From Blastobasis lacticolella (taxonomy: Eukaryota; Arthropoda; Insecta; Lepidoptera; Blastobasidae), in the NCBI GenBank assembly GCA_905147135.1, contig LR990065.1, positions 1,798,001-1,862,000 on the forward strand: a stretch of DNA of 64,000 nt, written 5' to 3'. The notes beneath the pieces are model-generated. The model was not told the origin of the DNA. It did no database searches and worked only from the letters and a program-made list of their open reading frames with translations. This document shows positions 33,707 through 44,597 of this stretch, in pieces. Positions within the stretch are counted from its first letter, which is position 1. Each line of letters starts with the position of its first letter. A program made the position numbers and the translations under genes.

Positions 33707-34272
33707 TAGGGATGGGCAAATGGAAAAAAATATCGATATTTATCGTATCGATATTTTTCAAATATATCGATATATATCACCCAAGAAATATCGATATTTC
33801 GATATATCGATATTTTTTGGCCAATTTGCAATTATTTATAAAAAATGCCTTAATTATCGAAATTTTAAAGCAAATACACATCTGGCTGTTTCAACATAAG
33901 TTTTATTATATAAATAGAATTTTCGAATTGTTTAACATAAAAAAAAAGAAACAAGTAAAAAAAATCACGTCATTGTCATAGACAAGCAAGTCATAGAGAG
34001 TAATAATGAGTAATTTTTGTTTGTGTTTGAAGCAAAGAAACTAAACCCATACAGCCTACTGCATATTTTCTAAATTTAAGAAATCGGATTGGTGAAAATC
34101 ATGATGTGACGCATGAGCAGAGAGCAGAGCTTTAAAAATATATCGATTTTGATATCTGAAAATAAATATCGAAAATTGATATATCGCGGGAAAAAATATC
34201 GCTAATTAGTATCGATATTTTTCTGAAAAAATATCGATATTTTGATATATCGATATTTGGTGCCCATCCCTA
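33707..34272. mobile_element. hAT-type MITE with clustered TATCGATA sites, 8-bp TSD
   Basis: The termini TAGGGATGGGCA (33707) and TGCCCATCCCTA (34272) are exact inverted repeats, and CCCGCTTG is duplicated at 33699-33706 and 34273-34280 inside the disrupted L1 tail, where the intact family reads GGCCCGCTTGCCTGTTT. It is 566 bp with no transposase. TATCGATA occurs at 33731, 33746, 33765, 33789, 33805 and again at 34210, 34232 and 34248, all within about 110 bp of an end. The AT-rich core has no sites of this exact form. Confidence 0.9.
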
Positions 34273-34735
34273 CCCGCTTGCCTGTTTACCTACGTATGAC
34301 ATGAACACCACGGAATGTTTAGTCGAGTGTACGTCAGCTTGTTAATTTACAATCAAAAGTAGGTGAGCTGCCTCTTGCTTGTTGAGATTTCACAAATCGT
34401 TTGTTTGCGTTGACACTTCGCCGTCGCCAGGTCGTTATAATGTGTACGCAGTCAGACATCCAGTGAGTCATTTTCATACAAATTCTTATTAACGGTACTG
34501 TCACACATCTAGTGAGTCATCTTTAAACAATAATAGGATAGGATAAGCGTTTTAGGAGAGAAAAACGTAAAAAATTCTCAAAATTAGTTTGAGAAAAATA
34601 TTGAAGAAAATGTATCATGTTTTGGCACAGAAACTTGGTTAGAAACTATAATATAACTAGTTCTAAAAACTGGAACTAGACATGGGTTCGTAGAAACGTA
34701 TGCTGATATTTTGACACGTGGAAGCTGGATTGAAT

Positions 34736-35041
34736 GGCGGCCCCTTTCCGCCATCGGGAGACGCGATCCGGGCGAGCGCTTCATCCTTATGTCGTGGATC
34801 TTCCAACTATCCGCACGAGCCGCTTTGGCTCGACTTTTATAATGCGTACGGCTAAGGAGTGGAATGCGTTGCCTGCGAGTGTGTTCCCTGATCAATATAA
34901 TCTGGATGCCTTCAAGGCTAGAGTGAATAGGCTGTTCCTAGACAGGCATGCTCCATCATAGACCGCATCGTCACTTACCACCAGGTGAGGTGGCGGTCAA
35001 ATGCCTGGCTAGTAGAGTAATAAAAAAAAAAAAAAAAAAAA
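34736..35041 (+). mobile_element. Jockey/CR1-like LINE 3' end with poly-A
   Basis: An open frame encodes [34 protein letters not shown] and [18 protein letters not shown], the conserved C-terminus of this reverse-transcriptase group, ending before CAAATGCCTGGCTAGTAGAG and an A20-type tail. It is the best preserved of six copies. 34281-34735 is unassigned, apart from a duplicated CAT..AGTGAGTCAT motif near 34460 and 34510. Confidence 0.75.
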
Positions 35042-35139
35042 ATTGAAATTGGAGAGATACCTCTTAAATTACGTATACACCACTTACATCATATAAAAAC
35101 AAGAACTAATTGAACACCGGGAAATTACAGGCCTGAGGC

Positions 35140-35305
35140 ATTTCATCTTAGTCCTCACAGTGACAACGCACTTGCGGTTCCGCATTTTTGTTACCTGCGA
35201 GTCCTGCAATCTAAATGTATGAATTGCAGATGTTACGGGCGACAGTTACCATTAACCATCAGGTGGGCTGTCTGCTCGTTTGTCACTGAATAGCATAAAA
35301 AAAAC
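35140..35305 (+). mobile_element. LINE tail / SINE 3' end with A-run
   Basis: GCACTTGCGGTTCCGCATTT, GAATTGCAGATGTTACGGGC and ACCATCAGGTGGGCTGTCTG precede AAAAAAAC. It is the same family as 27468-27625, inverted. Confidence 0.55.
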
Positions 35306-35577
35306 TCCAGCCGTTTGCATTACCTGCAAGGGGTATCATCATTATATATGCTGAGCTGGGGTCGTTTTTTGGCATCGCATTGGTCCATGATTTGTTGTGT
35401 TGGTGTGTTTGTACCTACTTTATTTTTGTTTAGTATTGAAGTGTTCCAAAATTTTCATAACATGTAAACGCTTATGGATTTTTGTGATGTCAAAATAAAT
35501 CATGTCTATGTCTATGTCATTAGCTCACATATCATTCATCATTACTTTTAGCTCAAATATCATCATCATTCAGGTCT

Positions 35578-35631
35578 GTAGAGCTCGTCTAATTTAAAAT
35601 GACGCGCCCCACTATCGCATTAACGCACGAC
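35578..35631. repeat. Solo end of the GAGCTCGTC MITE
   Basis: TAGAGCTCGTCTAATTTAAA and CGCCCCACTATCGCATTAAC match one arm of the complete element at 54934-55188. Confidence 0.6.
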
Positions 35632-35819
35632 GACGATTACCCTCACTTTGAACTCTCGAATCCGAAAGAGGGTGGACCGATATGTCTGTCCTTAGGAGCG
35701 ACTTCACACAGCGGCACCAGTCAACTCGTGACCATGACGCATGCAACTGCGTCGAAATATCGAGGTAAAAACAATACTAACCGTGGTAACAAACCCGATA
35801 ATATGTGTAGTGAAAGTGT

Positions 35820-36030
35820 AGAATAGCACATAGTCATTAATGTTTTAGTGACAAAATATGTAGAGTCTCCGTAGTCTGGAAAATGGGCAGTATTTTCCAT
35901 TGTTATAGTTAACAATGGAACGCATATAGGAATTCCACGCCTGCCAAGCGTGAAAATTAAGGCAATCAACCTCCCCTTTCGTGAAAGAGGCCTTGTAGTG
36001 GACTGTTATGGACTGTGATGATGATGATGA
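35820..36030 (+). mobile_element. Degenerate SINE-A copy
   Basis: GAGTCTCCGTAGTCTGGAAA, CCTGCCAAGCGTGAAAATTA and TCCCCTTTCGTGAAAGAGGC lead into a pure GATGATGATGATGATGATGA tail. Confidence 0.65.
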
Positions 36031-36179
36031 TGATGATCTTACTTCTAGTCTAGACGATCCACTGAGTGTTCCCTGTACTGTGTAGGCTGTGTTAACTCGA
36101 TCCTTTATCACGCCACGACACAGCGCTGTGATAAAATAAGTCAGCACGCTAATTTTGTATCAACAAACCTGTAATACGC

Positions 36180-36512
36180 GTTTATTGGTTGATAAATGAG
36201 TGCGTAACGAGTACATCCGTGGCAGCCTTGGCGTAAGAGGTATCGCGTATAAGATCGAAGAGGCACGGCTGCGCTGGGTTGGTCACGTGTTGCGGAAGCC
36301 CCAGGGATTCGTGGTCGAATAGGTGTCTAAACCTGTCTGTATCAGGAAAGAGGTCCCGCGGGAGACCTAAGAAGCGATGGATTGACATCGCCCCATCGGA
36401 CACGAGAGCCAACGGCTTACGACGTGAGGATGCCGAAGATCGGGCAAAGTGGAGGAAACAAAGCAGGAAAGCGGACTCGGGCAGGAGCCGGGATTGACCG
36501 CTTGGATGATGA
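36180..36512 (+). mobile_element. RTE-like LINE 3' end
   Basis: It encodes ARLRWVGHVLRKPQGF, then KKRWIDIAPSDT and REDAEDRAKWRKQSRKADSG, with one in-frame stop and a frameshift, followed by GATTGACCGC..GATGATGATGA. GHVLR..KKRW is the signature of the extreme C-terminus of RTE-type endonuclease/reverse transcriptases. Confidence 0.7.
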
Positions 36513-36579
36513 TGAAATGAGTGCGTTAGTCAACTTTTGGTGTTGTGTGAGGTTGGTGGTTGTCCTCGCCATGCGTGTA

Positions 36580-36890
36580 TGTCGCAGCCGGATGGTTAAA
36601 CTAGCCAGTTAATGAAACGGCTAGCTTTTTAAGTGATTATTTAATTGAAGATTCAATCCAAATTCATGAACTTTGAAAGTGGAGTGTAGTGAACGATAAT
36701 GCCCCGAGTTTACGGAGCCCCTCCATGAATTGTCACGACACTAACCAAACCTAAGGGAACTCAGTTGGCAACTAAATTTGACATTAGATAATTGTAGACT
36801 ACGTCATCTTCGTTGGTCACTGGCTATAGCGTCAACCAAATTAGAGTAGTGTAAGATTATTGAATGTCAAATTCAGTTGTACACTGAGAT
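36580..36890. mobile_element. Half palindromic MITE plus a second repeat
   Basis: 36580-36752 (GTCGCAGCCGGATGGTTAAA..TGCCCCGAGTTTACGGAGC) is one arm of the 32504 family. 36753-36880 (CTCAGTTGGCAACTAAATTT..GTAGTGTAAGATTATTGAAT) is the inverse of the insert at 18968-19106. 36890-37256 is unassigned. Confidence 0.55.
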
Positions 36891-37256
36891 AGCCAATAGC
36901 CATCCTGATGACTATATTGTTGTAGATTTTGCAACTCTACTGACAGCTGGTTACTCTTCAACGGAAGCGCTTATATCACACCATGAATACATTATGACTG
37001 ATCAATGGCCAGGCAGCAACGATCTGTTTTCGTTTTAATACAGTTTATCAGAGGATGTGACTAATGCATTGGCCACTGTGAGCCACGTAAACATTGCACG
37101 AGTGTTTTTCCTGTCGTAAATTAGAATGTAGGCGGATTGGTTTACTTTGTTTGTGCTCAAACTGGTGATTAAAATGACAGGAGATGAGCGAAAAAGATAA
37201 TATATGGCTGGAATGAATGGAAGCTTTGGAAGGGGAAGGCCGAGATGTAGGTACAA

Positions 37257-37440
37257 CATCATCATCACAGCCCATAACAGTCCACTGCAGGACTAACGGC
37301 CTCTCCCACAAAAGGGGAGGTTATTGCCATAATCTTTACGCTTGGCAGGCGGGATGGAGATCGTAGTGCTGTAAAGATGACAATGGAAAATGCTGCTGCA
37401 CATTTTCCAGCCTACGGAGACTCTAGATCTTATGCCTCGA
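37257..37440 (-). mobile_element. SINE-A copy, minus strand
   Basis: CATCATCATCACAGCCCATA, CCATAATCTTTACGCTTGGC and CATTTTCCAGCCTACGG are the complement of the family 3' two-thirds; the 5' end is missing. Confidence 0.7.
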
Positions 37441-37717
37441 ATCTTGGCGTTAATGACCCGGTTGTGCTCTCGCGCACGAGGGCCCGGAATCCGCTTTAAT
37501 CATGATCCAGGATTTGACAGGTCACGTAATTACAAGGCAGCGACTGCCGTCTGGCCTACCTGACCCTGCTACCAGGGGAACCTGACCAGATTGGATCACG
37601 GTTACACACTCAGTCGCCTGAATGTGCAGGTTTCGTCACGATGTTTTCCCTGCCGTAAGAGCATCGGTTAGTGTTCAACTAATGTACATAACTCAGAAAT
37701 GAGTCAATGGTACACGG
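37441..37717 (-). mobile_element. SINE-B copy, minus strand, lacking the head
   Basis: It runs from TCTTGGCGTTAATGACCCGG through CTCGCGCACGAGGGCCCGG and GTCGCCTGAATGTGCAGG to GTACATAACTCAGAAATGAG. 37740-38040 is unassigned. Confidence 0.7.
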
Positions 37718-38040
37718 CGGCTTCGAAGTCTAACTGGAGACATGCGTTGTAAGACGAGTAACGTAAGTAAACTTCCAGATTTATTTCTGAAGATAAAACG
37801 TGGAACATCTGTTTTTATTGTGTTGGTATATTATGTTGGTACTTGTTTACGACATAATTTCTAAGATTTAGCGCCTGTGTTTTTTTCTATGAATGTCTCA
37901 CACCGTTTTCCTGTTGCTATTGTAGTGTGTGGGTTAGTAACACGACTGTGCGACATCTAGGTATACTAACAAATATTATATGACGATGTAAAATATTTAC
38001 TATAAATAAATGAATTCAGAATATAATATGAAGAGAAAAT

Positions 38041-38403
38041 ATTTGTATATTTTGTTTGTAATGAATTAATTCAAAAACTAATGGACCGATTTTAATAATT
38101 TTTTCAATAGTAGAAAGCTCCGTTATTCCCAAGTGACATAGGCTGCTTTTTATCAAGGGCAAATAATAGGGTCCCGCGGGAAAGTTGATTGCTTAAGCAA
38201 TCCGAACGATCCGAAATATGGTCGCGCATAACTTCAAAACGGCTGCTCTTGTTTATACATTTTTTTAATGATTTGTATAAAATAAAAAAGGGTAAGTAGG
38301 TGTAGGGTAGGATAGGGCCTACCCTACCCTACCCTAACCTACCCTACACCTACCTAACGTAGTAGGGCAGGGACAGCGAACGAAGTCGCGCCGGGCCAAC
38401 TAG
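38041..38403 (+). mobile_element. Helitron-like element with CCCTA-rich palindrome, CTAG end
   Basis: AATTCAAAAACTAATGGACC starts the conserved part and AACGAAGTCGCGCCGGGCCA with CTAG-T ends it. Inside, 38290-38355 is a palindrome of GTAGGGTAGGATAGGG and CCTACCCTACCCTACCC. This is not telomeric: insect telomeres are TTAGG. 38440-38985 is AT-rich with nothing I recognise. Confidence 0.5.
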
Positions 38404-38994
38404 TCTATATCTAATAAATACTGACGTAGCGTGTTCTTTATTTGGAATACATTAAGATTTACGACACAAACAAACTGGTAGTCACGATGGGTGAAATACT
38501 GAAAACCTTTTTTATTTTATTGCATTAATATTAATAATTTCCGCACGCGTTTAAGCCCGCAGTTAAATATGTCCATGTAAATGGTTTTAGAACAGTAAAG
38601 GTAAAACATTTTTTAAATAGAATTGTAACTGCGGGCCAAAACGTTTATTTAATCTGGCGGTTCGTTTCGGGGCAAAACCAGACCGGGCCGAAACGCCTCA
38701 ACACTCTTAATGAGAAAAATACGGAAACGTACCTATATATTTATTAATTTATTTATTAAATCTTCATGCACAAAATAGTACAAAGGCGGACTTAAAGCTA
38801 AAATAGCCTTATCTACCAGTCAACCAGGAGATAAAGGGTAAAGAAAAAGTAATGCGGTGCAAGAGAAGCTACTAAACAAGATATAACGTCCCATACAAAT
38901 ACATTTGAATAGACCGTTCGCTCGCGCTGTCCCACTCACGCCACTACTAATTGCAGGAAAGGCTTACAATTTTTATCGTTGATTTTTGAGAAGC

Positions 38995-39330
38995 ATCGGT
39001 GGCCGAGGGCTTAGGGTATCCGACTCGTAAGCGAGAGGTGCCGGGTATAAATCCCACTGCGGCTATGTACAAAAGAAATCACTCTTTTCTGAGTTATGCA
39101 CATTAGATGAATGCTAACCGATGCTCTTACGGTGAGCGAAAATATCGTGATGAACCTTGACATTCAGGCGAATGAATGAGCAGCCATGATCCATTCTGGT
39201 CAGGTTCCTCCGGTGCCGGGGTCATAGAAGTCAGATGGCAGTCGCTCCACTATAGGTAACTATCTGATCTGCTAAATCCTAGGTTCTGGTCAAAGCGGAC
39301 CCCGGGCCCTCGTGCGCGAGGGGTGCCAAT
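38995..39330 (+). mobile_element. SINE-B copy, nearly full length
   Basis: It begins with the tRNA-like head GGTGGCCGAGGGCTTAGGGT, continues ATCCGACTCGTAAGCGAGAG and GATGCTCTTACGGTGAGCG, and ends GACCCCGGGCCCTCGTGCGC. 39330-39400 carries a GGCTTCCAAGACTGTTCAAC sequence shared with 63100-63150. Confidence 0.8.
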
Positions 39331-39403
39331 CGGCTTCCAAGACTGTTCAACCAGTCCAGGGCCCCGGCGGAAGACTGTCGACTTCGCATCGCAATTTTGC
39401 AAT

Positions 39404-39565
39404 GATCCAATCTGGTCAGGTTTATCTGGTAGCAGGGTCACGGAGGTCAGGTGGCAGTCGCTCCACTGCAATCATCTCATCTATCAAATCCTGGATCATG
39501 GTCAAGGCGGACCCCAGGCCCTCGTGCGCGAGAGCACAACCGGGACATTTACGTCAAGATGATTA
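39404..39565 (+). mobile_element. SINE-B 3' half
   Basis: ATCCAATCTGGTCAGGTTTA, GGCAGTCGCTCCACTGCAAT and GGACCCCAGGCCCTCGTGCG continue to TCAAGATGATT, the family 3' end. Confidence 0.7.
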
Positions 39566-39751
39566 TTATTTTTAGTGTCGTACGAGACGACCAATTCTAT
39601 GGTGGTACAAAATACCAGTCGGACAGAGCGGAATGGCATTTTGTAGCACCATTGCCTTGCGTCACCATTATATTAATAGCATAATTAAGTGAAAGAGGAA
39701 AAGTTTCATTGTTAGTAATGGATGGAGACTTTACCAGGATAACATAGGCAT

Positions 39752-40010
39752 CATCATCACAGCCCGTAACAGTCCACTGCAGGACTTAGGGCCTCTCCCA
39801 CGAAAGGGGAGGTTATTGCCATAATCTCCACGCTTGGCGGGCGGGTTGGAGATCGCAGTGTTTAAATATAACAATGGAAAATGCTGCTGCCCATTTTCCA
39901 GACTACGGAGACTCTTGATCTTTTGCCTCGAACACATTAGTCGCCTTGTACGACACCCATGAGTGTAAGGGGTTGGTGCTATTCTACTCTGCCGGACACC
40001 GCACGGCCGC
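39752..40010 (-). mobile_element. SINE-A copy in duplication unit 1, TSD ACATAGGCAT
   Basis: It is a full-length copy on the minus strand (CATCATCACAGCCCGTAACA..CCGGACACCGCACGGCCGC), bounded by ACATAGGCAT at 39742-39751 and 40011-40020. The 104-codon open frame across it is SINE sequence. Confidence 0.85.
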
Positions 40011-40526
40011 ACATAGGCATATTTCCTGAAATTCAATGTGTGCAAAAAGTGAACAAGGCTGCTGCGACCTAGACTCTAGGCCCTAGACTGTGACCTAGCT
40101 TAGCGCCGACCTAGGGCTATCGCAGCCTAGGCTATCGCCGCCCGTGATTACAAATTGATAGCGCACCAGCTGTTCGCATGTGATTGGAAAATTGAGGACA
40201 ACGATTGAGGATAACTGCTTTGAGGAATAATTGTGGAGTGGAAAATAGTAGTATGTCATCGTAGTCGTTATTTTAATAGTTGTTTATGCAACTCGTAATG
40301 TAAAAATGGGTATTAAAGCAAGGGTGATTTAGTGTCGTACGAGACGACCAATTCTATGGTGGTACAAAATACCAGTCGGACAGAGCGGAATGGCATTTTG
40401 TAGCACCATTGCCTTGCGTCACCATTATATTAATAGCATAATTAAGTGAAAGAGGAAAAGTTTCATTGTTAGTAATGGATAAACGTAAAAACATTCAAAG
40501 CTACTTTACCAGGATAACATAGGCAT

Positions 40527-40785
40527 CATCATCACAGCCCGTAACAGTCCACTGCAGGACTTAGGGCCTCTCCCACGAAAGGGGAGGTTATTGCCATAAT
40601 CTCCACGCTTGGCGGGCGGGTTGGAGATCGCAGTGTTTAAATATAACAATGGAAAATGCTGCTGCCCATTTTCCAGACTACGGAGACTCTTGATCTTTTG
40701 CCTCGAACACATTAGTCGCCTTGTACGACACCCATGAGTGTAAGGGGTTGGTGCTATTCTACTCTGCCGGACACCGCACGGCCGC
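40527..40785 (-). mobile_element. SINE-A copy in duplication unit 2
   Basis: It is identical to 39752-40010 with the same flanking ACATAGGCAT, so it arose by duplication of the whole unit and not by a second insertion. Confidence 0.85.
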
Positions 40786-41689
40786 ACATAGGCATATTTC
40801 CTGAAATTCAATGTGTGCAAAAAGTGAACAAGGCTGCTGCGACCTAGACTCTAGGCCCTAGACTGTGACCTAGCTTAGCGCCGACCTAGGGCTATCGCAG
40901 CCTAGGCTATCGCCGCCCGTGATTACAAATTGATAGCGCACCAGCTGTTCGCATGTGATTGGAAAATTGAGGACAACGATTGAGGATAACTGCTTTGAGG
41001 AATAATTGTGGAGTGGAAAATAGTAGTATGTCATCGTAGTCGTTATTTTAATAGTTGTTTATGCAACTCGTAATGTAAAAATGGGTATTAAAGCAAGGGT
41101 GATGGGTTGGCACGACCGTTTTATTTGGTCTATTAATAATAGTATAACAATAATAACTTTATTACCAGAAAATATATTGCAACGCTTATGAAATATGGTT
41201 GGGGTAACAATTAATTTCATATTTTGTATCTGGGAATCAGTCCCAAACTAGGAATAGCCCTGTTTCTTGGGAATTTGTGAGACGACGGGTAAGGATATTG
41301 GACAACCATTATTTAAGTACAGTTTATAAGTAAAATACGTGAATAAACGACGTGAGGCCGACCTATTAACCAAAATTTTACACTAGTTTTTATCTCCACT
41401 CAACAATGAACGGAGAACGGACCTGCAGGAAGCGTGCTCGCGAGCCCGATAACCAAGGTTAACCAATAACCATTAACCAATGGTCGCAATGAGTCCGGGA
41501 ACCGGATGGGTGGCCATTTCGTACATTAAGGCTAGTCGAACGTTTAGCACCGCAACGAGCTCTCCACTCGTTAGTTGTGCCTCCTAATACCGATGGCGAA
41601 ATTATGAAAATATCACATTGTTTTAAATTAGGACCCGATAAGGATTTAAACTGGATTATTGTGCTAATAAATCCTAGCTAACAAGAGCG

Positions 41690-41935
41690 TCGGTAGCCGA
41701 GCGGTTGAGTATCCAACTCGTAAGCGAGCGGTACCGATTTCGAATCCCGCTGCGGAGGGTGTACCAATGACTCTTTTCTGAGTTATGTACATTAGTTGAA
41801 TTCTAACCGATGGTCTTACGGTGAGGGAAAACATCGTGATTAAACCTGCAAATTCAGGCAGTTGAATTTAACCATGATCCTGGTAGCCGGGTCACGGAGG
41901 TCAGATGGTAGTCGCTCCACTGTTATTACTGTGGT
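41690..41935 (+). mobile_element. SINE-B copy
   Basis: GAGCGTCGGTAGCCGAGCGG, AACTCGTAAGCGAGCGGTAC and TTCGAATCCCGCTGCGG form a well-kept tRNA-like head with a good box B. The body runs to GTAGTCGCTCCACTGTTATT. 41104-41689 is AT-rich or unassigned; 41400-41600 shares CGGGAACCGGATGGGTGGCC with 62690. Confidence 0.8.
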
Positions 41936-42062
41936 AGTAATGATTTATTAATGTGCTAATAAATCTTACTGTTACGGGTTACATTCAACTCCGGCTTCTC
42001 ATCTTCTTTTCCACTTCGCCCGGTCTTGGGTATCCTCTCATCGTAAGCAGATAATCTGTCAG

Positions 42063-42203
42063 TGCGACTGTGGCATTTCTCCGCAAACTATGGACCACCT
42101 CGTTTCATGCTCGGCGTGCCCTAAAACTTGTGCAACGGAGGACTTGTTCGAGGCCAGTTCAAACGCTGTATCCGTCGCCGAATACTGGAAGAATAAAGTA
42201 TAA
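42063..42203 (+). mobile_element. LINE C-terminal zinc-knuckle fragment
   Basis: The frame encodes CDCGISPQTMDHLVSCSACP and ends EYWKNKV then TAA. CxC..H..C is the terminal knuckle of RNase H-type non-LTR elements. It is preceded by an RTE-like scrap (CCACTTCGCCCGGTCTTGGG). Confidence 0.6.
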
Positions 42204-42417
42204 GTCAGAGTTTAGTCCATCGACTTGATAAGAAAAAGAAGAGGGTCTCAGATCCGTCTCGGCGTTGTCAATCCAAATAATTATAGCGCAGACGAGCCTC
42301 GTTAATCTTAACCGCCATTAAAAAAAGGTTCTTACAAACGTATCACAAAACGGTTAATATCTCTCTTGTAAACTGCAGTCGATTGTAAGAAATATTTTTG
42401 ACCTGATACTGTGTATA

Positions 42418-42808
42418 TGTCGCAGCCGGATGGTTAAATTAGCCGGTTAACTAAACGGCTAACTTTTTGAGCAATTATTTAGTTAAAAATGTGCCAGTTT
42501 CATAAGATTTTAAATTGATGTTAAAGGAACGACATTGCCTCGAGTTTACGCAGCTCTGTCACACATTGTTCCAATGCTAACCTACCCACAATAACTTCAA
42601 ACTATAATAATAGTTTGCATTAGGTTTCTATTCGGTTAGTTTAGGTTAGCATTATGACAATGAATGGAAGAGCTCCGTAAACTCGAGGCAATATCGTTCA
42701 TTAGACTTTACTTTCAAAGTTCATGAATTTGGCCAATTTTCAATTAAATAACTGCTTAAATAGCTAGCCGTTTAATTAACCGGCTAATTTAACAATTTAG
42801 CTGCGACA
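42418..42808. mobile_element. Palindromic TGTCGCAGCC MITE, TATA target
   Basis: It is the same family as 32504-32894 and of the same length (391 bp), with TATA on both sides. Arms TGTCGCAGCCGGATGGTTAA and, complemented, TGTCGCAGCTAAATTGTTAA. Confidence 0.75.
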
Positions 42809-42811
42809 TAT

Positions 42812-43060
42812 AGATGTCGTCATCATCTCGGCGTTAAATCCCAGTTGTACTCCCGCGCAACACGCGGGGGCCCGGGGTCCGCTTTCCTGCTTTTCTTAGT
42901 CCACTTTGCTCGGTCTTCGGCACCTTTTGTGGTGAGTCTGTTGACACGCATGTCACTCTTAACGACGTCCAGCCATCCTGGCGGGGGTGGCATGGCCAGA
43001 CATCTGTTCCCCACATAATTTGTCGGTCTGCGCAAGACGTGGCGCAATCGATACTGTGCA
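42812..43060 (-). mobile_element. RTE-like LINE 3' fragment
   Basis: The minus-strand frame encodes LRRPTNYVGNRCLAMPP and TKGAEDRAKWTKKSRKADPG, the same C-terminal block as 36180-36512 with a divergent middle. Confidence 0.6.
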
Positions 43061-43149
43061 TTGATGTAACATAGAGATTTATTTTATACCGTGTACAGAT
43101 TTGATAACTACAGCTGCAATACTGTAAAATGTAGTAACAGCATCTCTAT

Positions 43150-43425
43150 GCCAAGTTTTTTTTTATGACATACGATAGGCAAACAGGCAAGCGGGCTACC
43201 TGATGGGAAGTAGTCACCACTGCCTATAGCCATTAGCAACACCAAGAGTATAGCCAATGCGTTGCCCACCTCTATAACACGTTGCTCTGGCAGCAAAAGG
43301 CAAATGCCACTCCACTGCCAAAGCCACGGTTCCCCAAATCCCCACCCCATGGAGCACGGGAAACCTTACTCACCGGCAGAAACACAATACTATTTAAAAG
43401 AGTATTATTTAGCTGCGATATACAG
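43150..43425 (-). mobile_element. LINE-tail L1 copy
   Basis: A T-run then GATAGGCAAACAGGCAAGCG, GTAGTCACCACTGCCTATAG, ATAACACGTTGCTCTGGCAG and CCATGGAGCACGGGAAACC. It is the same family as 59941-60287. Confidence 0.7.
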
Positions 43426-43437
43426 TGTTTTATAAAC

Positions 43438-43655
43438 AATTAGTGGGCCGGGCGCGACTTGGTTCGCGTGGCGTCCTACCCCTACCGCTACACTACACCT
43501 ACTTTAGCCCGACCTATCTTTTTTTTCTGCTTACTAACCTCATAAACCCTCCTCTAATTTCTCTTGAGTCACTATATTGAACCGCATTAAAATCCGTTGA
43601 GTAGTTTAAAATATCTAAGCATACATAGATACATAGAGACAGATGGGGGATGCGA
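43438..43655 (-). mobile_element. Helitron-like family II copy
   Basis: GTGGGCCGGGCGCGACTTGG, ATTAAAATCCGTTGAGTAGT and CATACATAGATACATAGAGA are family landmarks. 43660-44050 is unassigned; it has TACCC-rich stretches near 43830. Confidence 0.5.
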
Positions 43656-44052
43656 CATTGTTTAAAATTCAAAATTTCGTTCACGAGTATAACACAGGGC
43701 CGAGCCATCGTCCAATTCAACCATATTTGAGGGAAAAGAGCGACCCGGCCCCCACGCCACCGCCAGACAGACTTTTAAGTGAGCGTCCATTACACATGCT
43801 GCATGTGATAGGTAGCTGCTCCCACCCTACTCTATCCTATCCCTACCCTACCCCTAATGACTCGACTATGTTATGTAATATAGAGATTTATGTACCATGA
43901 ACAGATTTAATAACTCCAGCTGCAATACTGTAAATGTAGTATAAGCATCACAATGCCAAGTACAATGTTTTATAAACAATGCGAGATAAATTATCTAAGC
44001 TTAGTAGTATGCGTCAACGTTGTATGTTTGCGATAAGTGTAATATTTCTCAA

Positions 44053-44370
44053 CTAGTGGACCCGGCGCTACTTCGTTCACGTACACCCACTGTACCCTTA
44101 TCTCCCCCTTTTTTCTTGCTTACAAACCTTCCTCTTGAATTACTCTATCCATTGTTAAAAACCGCATTAAAATCCGTTGCGTAGTTTGAAAGATATAAGC
44201 GTTCATAGTTACACTAGTGGACTCGGCGCCACTTCGTTTGCGTATACCCACTTAACCCCTACCTATCTTCTTTATTCTTGATAACAAACCTTCCCCTTGA
44301 ATCGCTCTGTCTATTTGATAACCGCATTGAAATCCGTTGCTGAGTTTGAAAGATATAAGCGCCCATATAT
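44053..44370 (-). mobile_element. Two adjacent Helitron-like family II copies
   Basis: CTAGTGGACCCGGCGCTACT starts at 44053 and CTAGTGGACTCGGCGCCACT at 44214. Both run through AACCGCATT and AAATCCGTTGC. The head-to-tail arrangement with CTAG at each junction is typical of Helitron clusters. A further fragment lies at 44620-44765. Confidence 0.55.
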
Positions 44371-44392
44371 ACATATATACGTATGATCTGTT

Positions 44393-44597
44393 TATTCTGA
44401 CTTGTCCTATTTGGTTCAGCAAATTATGTATTTAAACGGATAATGTACAGCAGTATTCGTTAAAATTCACATTCTATGTATTTCTTGTGTAATTCAAGAC
44501 ATTTATACACAATATACGTAGCGTGATTGATACGGCAAGTCGTGATTGTGGGCATTGTTTGTTCACCAAATAAGACAAGTCAGTGTAAACAGATCAT
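44393..44597. mobile_element. ATGATCTG MITE, uninterrupted copy
   Basis: ATGATCTGTTTATTCTGACT and, as complement, ATGATCTGTTTACACTGACT are 33-bp inverted ends; TA flanks fit a TA target. Inside it reads GACATTTATACACAATATAC, the empty counterpart of the site occupied at 49123-49771. Confidence 0.75.

Larger units (their letters stand above)
39571..41103. repeat. Tandem duplication, two units of 757 and 775 bp
   Basis: Positions 39571-40327 and 40328-41103 repeat TTTAGTGTCGTACGAGACGA through AAAGCAAGGGTGAT. The only difference I find is an 18-bp length difference just before TTTACCAGGATAACATAGG (near 39725 and 40485). Each unit carries a minus-strand SINE-A and a CCTAG-rich palindromic patch. 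Confidence 0.9.

Noticed and set aside
38290..38355. Telomere-like CCCTA repeat
   Set aside because: Insect telomeres use TTAGG. This is a palindromic low-complexity part of a Helitron-like element.
39731..40820. Two identical 104-codon minus-strand frames
   Set aside because: They lie inside the duplicated SINE-A copies and their flanks; the identity comes from tandem duplication of the block.
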